Below, in pieces: positions 6,699 through 12,054 of a stretch of DNA of 12,950 bases. Where the stretch lies: positions 1 through 12,950 of the forward strand of contig JASHYU010000230.1 in assembly GCA_030042855.1 (NCBI GenBank). Direction: 5' to 3'. The DNA comes from Thermoplasmata archaeon (GTDB lineage Archaea > Thermoplasmatota > Thermoplasmata > UBA184). Position 1 is the stretch's first letter. Every line of letters starts with the position of its first letter. The notes under the pieces are model-generated. The model made no database searches and was not told the origin of the DNA. It worked only from the letters and a program-made list of their open reading frames with translations. Both the position numbers and the translations under genes were made by a program.

Positions 6699-7343
6699 AT
6701 GGAGCTGTTCCTGGACACGGCGAGCCTGACCGAGATCCGAACGATGTGGGACATCGGGATCCTCGACGGGGTCACCACGAACCCGAGCCTCGTCGCGAAG
6801 GAGGGCCGCAAGTTCGAGGAGATCATCCGCGAGATCTGCGCCCTCGGCGTCCCGTCCGTCTCCGCCGAGGTCGTCGCGACCGACACCGACGGGATGCTCG
6901 CCGAGGGCCGTCGGCTCCGGCAGATCCACCCGTCGGTCTACGTGAAGTGCCCGATGACGCCGGCGGGGCTCAAGGCGACGAAGATCCTCGCCCGGGAGGG
7001 GACGCGCGTGAACATGACGCTCGTCTTCAGCGCGAACCAGGCGCTCCTCGCCGCGAAGGTTGGCGCGGCGTACGTGAGCCCGTTCATCGGCCGTCTCGAC
7101 GATCAGGGCCAGGAAGGCATGGACCTGGTCCGCGAGATCGTGACGATCTACCGCAACTACAAGTTCCCGACGAAGGTCCTCGTCGCGAGCGTCCGGCACC
7201 CGGTCCACGTCCTCGAGGCGGCGGAGCTCGGGGCGGACATCGCGACGATGCCGTTCGCGGTCATGGAGAAGCTCCCGATGCACCCGCTCACCGACCTCGG
7301 GCTCGCCCGCTTCCTGAAGGACTGGGAGAAGGTCCCGAAGTGA
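6699..7343 (+). CDS. tal: Transaldolase / fructose-6-phosphate aldolase family (TalC/MipB type)
   Basis: This 214-residue protein is the short, single-domain TIM-barrel type of transaldolase. FLDTA (4-8, Asp6), [13 protein letters not shown] (24-36, Asn28), [12 protein letters not shown] (82-93, with Schiff-base Lys83), [11 protein letters not shown] and [12 protein letters not shown] match the family closely. ATMPF and [13 protein letters not shown] close it. Its members move dihydroxyacetone units between sugar phosphates in the non-oxidative pentose phosphate pathway, or act as fructose-6-phosphate aldolases; the sequence alone does not separate these. It follows the transketolase-like gene by 26 bp, which suggests a shared sugar-phosphate role. 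A weak A/T patch at 6665-6674 (TTCAGTAACT) is about 29 bp before the ATG and could be its own promoter. An exact 13-bp palindrome (GGGTCC-C-GGACCC, 7345-7357) follows the stop. Confidence 0.93.
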   Translation: MELFLDTASLTEIRTMWDIGILDGVTTNPSLVAKEGRKFEEIIREICALGVPSVSAEVVATDTDGMLAEGRRLRQIHPSVYVKCPMTPAGLKATKILAREGTRVNMTLVFSANQALLAAKVGAAYVSPFIGRLDDQGQEGMDLVREIVTIYRNYKFPTKVLVASVRHPVHVLEAAELGADIATMPFAVMEKLPMHPLTDLGLARFLKDWEKVPK

Positions 7344-7381
7344 GGGGTCCCGGACCCGCGGCCCGCGCCCCGGAAGGGACG

Positions 7382-7388
7382 ATTATAT
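7382..7388 (+). promoter_or_regulatory. TATA box of the DUF357-translin-mtnP operon
   Basis: ATTATAT within GATTATATCG is a clear TATA box, preceded by the purine-rich GGAAGGGACG as a BRE. Its centre is 31 bp before the GTG at 7416, which predicts a leader of only a few bases. It separates this operon from the upstream transaldolase gene. Confidence 0.65.
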
Positions 7389-7415
7389 CGCGCGCGAGGA
7401 TACGCGCGGAGGCCC

Positions 7416-7700
7416 GTGTCGGACGAACCGCTGCTCGAGAAGTACCTGCGCCTCACCCACGAGGCGCTCGATCGGGTCCGCGTACCGGTCCCGCCCCGAT
7501 CCTACCTCCGCGGCGCGTCCGACGATTTCCTCTCGCTCGCCCGCGCGTACCTCGCCGACGCCGAGCACTTCCGCGCCTCGGGCGACCCGGACCGGGCGCT
7601 CGCCGCGGCGAGCTACGCGCACGGCTGGCTCGACGCCGGCGTCCGCCTGGGGCTCCTCGACGGAGGCGGGGATGACCAACGGTTCACCCTCTTCCGCTGA
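7416..7700 (+). CDS. DUF357-family archaeal protein
   Basis: This 94-residue soluble helical protein matches the archaeal DUF357 family. The core is DDFLSLARAYLADAEHFRAS (36-55), then GDPDRALAAASYAHGWLDAG and VRLGLL (56-81), the family's end motif. No biochemical function is established for the family that I know of. The GTG start at 7416 is supported by the TATA box 31 bp upstream, with GGAGG at 7408-7412 just before it. The 3' end overlaps the translin-family gene by 29 bp, so the two proteins are probably made together. Helical pairing with the translin-like partner is only a guess from that arrangement. Confidence 0.85.
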   Translation: MSDEPLLEKYLRLTHEALDRVRVPVPPRSYLRGASDDFLSLARAYLADAEHFRASGDPDRALAAASYAHGWLDAGVRLGLLDGGGDDQRFTLFR

Positions 7701-8331
7701 GCCCGGCCGCGCCTCCGCCGGCGTGCCGGAGGCCGTCCTCGCGGGGATCGAGGCCCACCTGCGCCAGCGCGAGCTCCGGCGCGAGGACCTCTACCAGCGC
7801 GCCCGTCGGCTCCGACGCCTCGCCCAGGGCACGATGACCCGGCTGCACGCGGACGGGACCGCGGCGACCGACCTCGCCGAGATCCGTCGGGTGATGGCCG
7901 AGCTCACCGACTGGCTGCGCCGCGAGGGTCGCGGCGACGAGCCGATGGCGCTGGACGCGCTCCAGGAGGCGGTCGAGGCCGTGCTGCTCGGGGCGGTCGC
8001 GACCGCAGAGCCGTTCCCGGGGCCCACCGACCTCGGCGTGGATCCGGAACCGTACCTCCTCGGCCTCGGCGACGTCGTCGGGGAGGTCCGGCGCCGGGTG
8101 CTCGACCGGCTCGGCCGCGACGACGTCGCGGGGGCCGAGGCCGAGCTCGCGCTCATGGAACGCCTCACCCGGGCGCTCCTCCGGTTCGACACGACGCGCG
8201 CGATCGTCCAGCTCAAGCCGAAGCAGGACTCGGCGCGGATGCTCCTCGAGCGCACGCGGGGCGAGGTCGTCATGGCGCGGTTCCTGTCGAAGGCCCGACC
8301 GCACGACGCGGCCGGCCGGGGGGGTCCGTGA
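7672..8331 (+). CDS. Translin/TRAX-family protein
   Basis: This 219-residue, all-helical protein belongs to the translin family of nucleic-acid-binding proteins. The best-preserved stretch is PYLLGLGDVVGEVRRRVLDR (127-146), followed by an AELALMERLTRALLRFDTTR helix and LKPKQDSARMLLERTRGE (181-198). Eukaryotic translin binds RNA and single-stranded DNA, and its partner TRAX is an endoribonuclease; archaeal homologues form similar helical shells. Acidic residues Glu99 (QEAVEAV), Asp134 and Glu138 lie where TRAX has conserved acids, so RNase activity is possible but not shown. The ATG at 7672 has a good Shine-Dalgarno (GGAGG, 7662-7666, 5-base spacing) inside the DUF357 gene. An in-frame GTG at 7723 is an alternative. 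The stop overlaps the mtnP start as GTGA. The first ~18 residues look disordered. Confidence 0.83.
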   Translation: MTNGSPSSAEPGRASAGVPEAVLAGIEAHLRQRELRREDLYQRARRLRRLAQGTMTRLHADGTAATDLAEIRRVMAELTDWLRREGRGDEPMALDALQEAVEAVLLGAVATAEPFPGPTDLGVDPEPYLLGLGDVVGEVRRRVLDRLGRDDVAGAEAELALMERLTRALLRFDTTRAIVQLKPKQDSARMLLERTRGEVVMARFLSKARPHDAAGRGGP

Positions 8332-9122
8332 GCGCTCCGCCGCGCCGCACGATCGGCGTGATCGGAGGCTCGGGCGTCGCGAGCGTCTTCACCGGGGGGA
8401 CCTCCCGGGCGCACCGGGTCGCGACCCCGTGGGGCGCCCCGTCCGGCCCGATCGAGGAAGGCTCGGTCGGCGGGATGCGCGTGCTGTTCCTGCCGCGGCA
8501 CGGCCCCGATCACACGATCCCGCCGCACCGGATCAACTACCGCGCGAACCTCGACGCGCTCCGCACCCTCGGCGCCGAGGCGATCGTGACCGTGAGCTCC
8601 GTCGGCTCGCTGCGGGACGAGCTCGCTCCGGGCAGGTTCGTCCTGCCGAGCCAGTTCGTCGACTTCACGAAGCAGCGCCCGACGACCTTCTTCGACGGCG
8701 GGCGCGTGTACCACGTCTCGCTCGCCGATCCGTTCTGCCCGGAGCTGACGCGCATCGCCGCGGGCGTCGGGGAGGCGGCCGGGACCCCGTTCGCGCTCGA
8801 CCAGACCTACGTCTGCGTCGAGGGGCCGCGGTTCAGCACCCGCGCCGAGTCGCGCTACTTTCGCTCGTTCGCCGACGTGATCGGGATGACGCTCGTCCCC
8901 GAGGTCACGCTGGCGCGCGAGCGGGCCCTCTGCTACCTCTGCCTCGCGATGGTGACCGATTACGACGTCTGGGCCGAGCGGCCGGTCGAGATGTCCGAGA
9001 TCGTCGCGACGATGCAGCGGAACACCGCGACGATGTCCCAATTGCTCGCGACGATGCTCCCGAAGTTCGGCGTCCCGCCGACCTGCCGATGCGCGCACGC
9101 GCTCGACGCGGCGGGCGTGTAG
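8328..9122 (+). CDS. mtnP: S-methyl-5'-thioadenosine phosphorylase (PNP/MTAP family 2)
   Basis: This 264-residue protein cleaves the N-glycosidic bond of 5'-methylthioadenosine with phosphate, salvaging adenine and methylthioribose-1-phosphate left by polyamine synthesis. Family motifs run throughout: VIGGSG (11-16, phosphate loop), LPRHGPDHTIPPHRINYRAN (55-74), SSVGSLRDELAPG (90-102), CVEGPRFSTRAESRYFRS (163-180), GMTLVPEVTLARE (186-198) and MVTDYDVW (208-215). The Asp pair in TDYD is typical of enzymes taking 6-aminopurine; PNPs for 6-oxopurines have Asn there. A methylthioinosine phosphorylase role, known in some archaea, cannot be fully excluded. A CRC pair (Cys253, Cys255) near the end is common in the family. 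The GTG start overlaps the translin stop by 4 bp (GTGA), so it is translated as the third gene of that operon. Its end is 5 bp from convergent rpoK. Confidence 0.93.
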   Translation: MSAPPRRTIGVIGGSGVASVFTGGTSRAHRVATPWGAPSGPIEEGSVGGMRVLFLPRHGPDHTIPPHRINYRANLDALRTLGAEAIVTVSSVGSLRDELAPGRFVLPSQFVDFTKQRPTTFFDGGRVYHVSLADPFCPELTRIAAGVGEAAGTPFALDQTYVCVEGPRFSTRAESRYFRSFADVIGMTLVPEVTLARERALCYLCLAMVTDYDVWAERPVEMSEIVATMQRNTATMSQLLATMLPKFGVPPTCRCAHALDAAGV

Positions 9123-9127
9123 CGCGG

Positions 9128-9385
9128 CTACGCCGCCTTCCCGCGGCGCACGGTGATCGGGATGCGCGACGCGGCGAACTCGCGCTCCGCGATCTCGACC
9201 GGGTCGACGAGGGCCGGCGGGATGTCGATTAGGATCGGCGCTCCGAGGGAGATCTGGAGCGCACGGGCCCCGAGGATGCGCGCCCGCTCGAAGCGCGTGT
9301 ACGATTCGGCGCCAAGGGGATGGGGGGTCGAGCGACCGGACACGCTATCGTTCCCCAAGGCCGCCACCGAGGCCGCGGCCGTCAA
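9128..9385 (-). CDS. rpoK: DNA-directed RNA polymerase subunit K (RpoK/Rpo6, omega homologue)
   Basis: The block [20 protein letters not shown], followed by [21 protein letters not shown] and IPITVRR, is the archaeal RpoK signature. It matches bacterial omega and eukaryotic Rpb6, which clamp the largest subunit during RNA polymerase assembly. From the TTG at 9385 the protein is 85 residues, with ~28 poorly conserved residues before the core. I chose this TTG because it lies about 26 bp from the centre of a strong TATA box (9408-9415), exactly where leaderless transcription would begin. The longest frame begins at GTG 9397, too close to the box. A GTG at 9367 is the other plausible start. It stands alone, away from the enolase/rpsB cluster in which rpoK often sits in archaea. 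Confidence 0.92.
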   Translation of the reverse strand: MTAAASVAALGNDSVSGRSTPHPLGAESYTRFERARILGARALQISLGAPILIDIPPALVDPVEIAEREFAASRIPITVRRGKAA

Positions 9386-9407
9386 GGGCCCGGCCACTTG
9401 AGGGGGT

Positions 9408-9415
9408 CTATATAC
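9408..9415 (-). promoter_or_regulatory. TATA box of rpoK
   Basis: Read on the - strand this is AAAGGG followed by TATATAGA: a purine-rich BRE then a near-perfect archaeal TATA box. It is one of the strongest promoter-like elements in the window and points toward rpoK. The expected transcription start, ~26 bp on, falls at about 9385. Confidence 0.75.
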
Positions 9416-9485
9416 CCTTTGCTTGGGAGCGGGCCGACCCGACCGAGCGGCGCTTGTTCCGCGCCGATCGGAAGGAGTCGGAACC

Positions 9486-9902
9486 TCAGCCGAGCGCCTG
9501 CCTCACGAGCGCCGCGATCCGGGACACCGCGTCGTCGGTCAAGTCGGTCAGGGCGAAGTAGACCGGCCACAGGGGCCCGTCGTCCAGGGCCGCCGAGTCG
9601 TTGAAGCCGAGCGTCACGTACCTCTCCTTGAACTTATCCCGGCTGCGGAAGAAGCAGACCACGTCGCCGCCCCGGGCATACGCCGGCATCCCGTACCACG
9701 TTCTCGGAGTGAGGCCAGGCGCGTTCGACCGGATGATCGCGTGAAGACGCGCGCCGATGGATCGATCCGGTTCGGGCATCGCGGCAATCGCGGCGAGCAC
9801 AGCGCGTTCCCCGTCCGCGGGCTCCGGGCGCTGGAGACGACGAGCCGTCGCTCTCTTCCCGCGCGATCGGGTATCGCGTCGCTCAGCCCTCCGCGCGGTC
9901 AT
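9486..9902 (-). CDS. DUF1801 (YdhG-like) domain protein
   Basis: This 138-residue protein has one DUF1801 domain at about 32-138. The family text is [20 protein letters not shown] (38-57), [20 protein letters not shown] (62-81), [19 protein letters not shown] and [14 protein letters not shown]. The same block is common in Actinobacteria and other bacteria. The fold is related to the CyaY/frataxin-like YdhG group, but no reaction is firmly known, so I assign none. The ATG at 9902 gives the usual family length. The first ~28 residues are unusually arginine-rich (about ten Arg) and do not resemble the TAEERAAMKERA-type leader of bacterial relatives as I recall it. They may bind nucleic acid or may reflect drift after transfer. 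No clear TATA box lies ~26 bp upstream, so the promoter is unresolved. Confidence 0.72.
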   Translation of the reverse strand: MTARRAERRDTRSRGKRATARRLQRPEPADGERAVLAAIAAMPEPDRSIGARLHAIIRSNAPGLTPRTWYGMPAYARGGDVVCFFRSRDKFKERYVTLGFNDSAALDDGPLWPVYFALTDLTDDAVSRIAALVRQALG

Positions 9903-9974
9903 GCCGAGGGGCGGAGGAGCCCTCGCGCCCGCAAGAAGGTTCCCGGGTCGGTCACCCTCGCGGTCACAGCGCCC

Positions 9975-9982
9975 GATTATGA
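9975..9982 (+). promoter_or_regulatory. Putative TATA box of the M14 carboxypeptidase gene
   Basis: GATTATGA lies about 40 bp before the GTG at 10018. Transcription would then start near 10005, just before a GAGG Shine-Dalgarno at 10007-10010. The element overlaps an in-frame ATG (9979), which argues against that ATG as the start. The rest of the ~115-bp gap back to the DUF1801 gene shows nothing else clear. Confidence 0.35.
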
Positions 9983-10017
9983 ACCACGGTCCGCTAGGGG
10001 AGGCTCGAGGTAGCTCG

Positions 10018-11793
10018 GTGACGCAAGCGTCGTCGGCCGATGCGTGGGCCACCCCCGCCGAGGCGAGCGCGTACCGGTCGACGCCCGACTTCGCTGAGAC
10101 CATGTCGTACCTCGAGCGGATCGCCGCCGCCTACCCGGGGCAGGTACGGATCGAAGGCTTCGGGCGCACCGGGGAGGGTCGGGACCTCCGGATCGTGATC
10201 GTCTCCCGGGACGGGGAGTTCGATCCCGCGGCGATCCACGCCTCGGGTCGGGCGATCGTCCTCGTTCAGAACGCGATCCACGCGGGCGAGATGGACGGGA
10301 AGGACGCTTGCCTCGCGCTGTTGCGGGACCTCCTAATGGTGCCGGAGGCCGCTCGCCTGCTCGAGCACGTCGCGCTCGTCTTCATACCGGTGTACAACGT
10401 CGACGGGCACGAGCGCCGGTCGGCGTACACCCGCATCAATCAGAACGGACCGCACCTCGCGGGCTGGCGCGCGAACGCGACGAACCTCAACCTGAACCGG
10501 GACTACCTGAAGGCCGATGCTCCCGAGACGCGCGCCTTCCTCCGGATGTTCCGACGATGGGACCCGGACTTCTTCGTCGACGACCATGTGACGGACGGCG
10601 CGGACTTCCAGTACGACGTCACGTTCGTGCTGAACGCGACGCCCGACGTGCCTCCGGCCACCGCGGAGTGGATCCGGACCACCGTGACCCCCGAGCTCGT
10701 CCGTCGCGTGGACGCCTCGGGACACCTCGCCTTTCCGGGCGCCGTGTTCCTCGCGGATGATACGGACCCGTCGCGCGGGCTCGTATTCAACCCGAACCCA
10801 CCGCGGTTCTCGACCGGCCGGATGATCCTCGAGGGCCGTCCGGGCCTCCTGGTCGAGCTCCACATGCTGAAGGACTACCGGACCCGGGTCACAGCCAACT
10901 ACACGATCCTTCGGGCCCTGCTCGAGGTGCTCCACCGGGAGAGCTCGACCCTCCTCGAACTGAACCGGGCGGCGGACCGAGCCGCGATCGAACTCGGTTC
11001 CGGGCGCGCGCCGATGTTCCCCCTGGCCCTCGAACCGACCGCCGAGACCACGACCGTCGCCTTCCGAGGCTATCGTTTCGTACGCGAACCCAGCGAGATC
11101 TCGGGCGGCGTCCGGCTCGAGTACCGGCACGAGCCGTGGAACGCGGAGCTGCCAGTGCCGCAGGGGGTTCGCGTGAGCACCGCGGTGCGTCCACCCGCGG
11201 CCTACATCGTTCCGCCGGGGTGGCCCCGTGTCGTGGAGGTGCTCGACGTGCACGGGGTGCTCCACCGAAAGACGAACGCTCGGTGGACCGGTACGGTCGA
11301 GCAGTACCGCTGCTCGGGCATGCGCTGGCCGTCGCGACCCTTCGAGGGCCGACATCCGATCCTCCGCGGGGGCCCCGTCGATTCGGCGGCGGGGGCGTTC
11401 GGCGACTGCGTCCTCTCGACCGGGACGCTGACATTCCCGGCTGGCTCGGCGGTCGTGCCGCTCGATCAACGACGGTCGCGGGTCGCGATCCACTGGCTCG
11501 AGCCGATGGCCCCGGATTCCGCCCTGCGCTGGGGCTTCTTCGATCCGATCTTCGAAGTCAAGGAGCACGGGGAGGGCTACGTGCTCGAACGGCTGGCGCG
11601 CGAGATGCTCGACCGGGATCCGGCGTTGAAGGAGGCGTTCGACGCGCGGCTTCGGAGCGACTCCGTGTTCGCGGCGGACCCGGCCGCCCGCCTCGAGTTC
11701 TTCTTCGAGCGATCCCCCTGGGGACGAGCGAATCACGTGGGAGAATATCCGGTCGGACGCCTGCGCTCTCTCGACGGCCTCCCCCTCGAGTAG
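10018..11793 (+). CDS. M14-family zinc carboxypeptidase-like metallopeptidase
   Basis: This 591-residue protein has an M14 catalytic domain over about residues 20-330 and a ~260-residue C-terminal extension of unknown role. QNAIHAGEMDGKDA (84-97) supplies zinc ligands His88 and Glu91, and DDHVTDG (188-194) supplies His190. NLNLNRDYLKADAPETRAF (157-175) carries the substrate-binding Asn/Arg pair. LLVELHMLKDYRTRV (277-291) has the catalytic Glu280. This motif set closely resembles large M14 peptidases of soil bacteria that, in my recollection, carry signal peptides. None is seen here, nor any membrane helix, so the protein should be cytosolic. It probably trims C-termini of peptides, complementing the M1 aminopeptidase. 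The GTG at 10018 is chosen for its GAGG 7 bases upstream; ATG 9979 in the same frame is the alternative. It may have been acquired from bacteria. Confidence 0.85.
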   Translation: MTQASSADAWATPAEASAYRSTPDFAETMSYLERIAAAYPGQVRIEGFGRTGEGRDLRIVIVSRDGEFDPAAIHASGRAIVLVQNAIHAGEMDGKDACLALLRDLLMVPEAARLLEHVALVFIPVYNVDGHERRSAYTRINQNGPHLAGWRANATNLNLNRDYLKADAPETRAFLRMFRRWDPDFFVDDHVTDGADFQYDVTFVLNATPDVPPATAEWIRTTVTPELVRRVDASGHLAFPGAVFLADDTDPSRGLVFNPNPPRFSTGRMILEGRPGLLVELHMLKDYRTRVTANYTILRALLEVLHRESSTLLELNRAADRAAIELGSGRAPMFPLALEPTAETTTVAFRGYRFVREPSEISGGVRLEYRHEPWNAELPVPQGVRVSTAVRPPAAYIVPPGWPRVVEVLDVHGVLHRKTNARWTGTVEQYRCSGMRWPSRPFEGRHPILRGGPVDSAAGAFGDCVLSTGTLTFPAGSAVVPLDQRRSRVAIHWLEPMAPDSALRWGFFDPIFEVKEHGEGYVLERLAREMLDRDPALKEAFDARLRSDSVFAADPAARLEFFFERSPWGRANHVGEYPVGRLRSLDGLPLE

Positions 11794-11978
11794 AGGGTTC
11801 TCCGCCCGGGTGCGTCGAGCCGCCAAGGCGCCTCTTTTCGGCGACGAGCGACGCGGCCCCGCTCACCGGTGCGATCGAGAACGTGCGGCGCGGTGCCGGC
11901 CGCCGTAACCTGGGCGCGAGCCAAGCGACGGGCCCGAGGACGGCTTTCCGAGCGATAGCGCACTGCTCACGGGGGACC

Positions 11979-12006
11979 CGTCGCTCCGCCGAACGGCGGA
12001 GCGACG
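11979..12006. repeat. Perfect 13-bp inverted repeat upstream of the voltage-sensor/CorA gene
   Basis: CGTCGCTCCGCCG (11979-11991) and CGGCGGAGCGACG (11994-12006) are exact reverse complements around an AA centre. The element ends 10 bp before the TATA region of the next gene and overlaps the next palindrome by one base. As DNA it would suit a dimeric regulator. As RNA it could end the upstream carboxypeptidase transcript, though no T-run follows. The rest of the 261-bp gap (11794-12054) shows no gene; a TTTT at about 11835 might be a weak terminator. Confidence 0.55.
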
Positions 12007-12016
12007 TCCGTCGGAC
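12006..12016. promoter_or_regulatory. Second short palindrome abutting the TATA region (possible operator)
   Basis: GTCCG-T-CGGAC is a perfect 5-bp inverted repeat around one base. It sits directly against the A-rich BRE/TATA stretch of the downstream gene and touches the larger palindrome at 12006. A position next to BRE and TATA is where archaeal regulators commonly block or recruit TBP/TFB. The operator role is inferred. Confidence 0.35.
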
Positions 12017-12029
12017 AAAAATTCATATG
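12017..12029 (+). promoter_or_regulatory. BRE/TATA of the voltage-sensor/CorA gene
   Basis: AAAAATTCATATG is the most A/T-rich stretch nearby: A-run as BRE, TTCATATG as TATA. The TATA centre is about 29 bp before the GTG at 12055, giving an almost leaderless mRNA. The ATG within it (12027) is in another frame. Confidence 0.65.
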
Positions 12030-12054
12030 TGCCGAGTCGACCGGGAGCGCGACC

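Noticed and set aside
7345..7357. GGGTCC-C-GGACCC palindrome after the transaldolase stop as a terminator
   Set aside because: The one-base centre is too tight for an RNA hairpin of full length and no T-run follows; kept only as a note in the gene entry.
7791..9098. A 435-codon - strand open frame opposite the translin and mtnP genes
   Set aside because: It is Arg/Ser/Pro-rich shadow text, while both opposite genes match known families.
10333..11826. A 497-codon - strand open frame opposite the M14 carboxypeptidase
   Set aside because: It has no recognisable domain; the + strand carries a complete set of M14 catalytic motifs.
11794..12054. Possible tRNA or small RNA in the gap before the voltage-sensor gene
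   Set aside because: No T-loop GTTCRA box with matching acceptor arms was found; only palindromes and the promoter are supportable.
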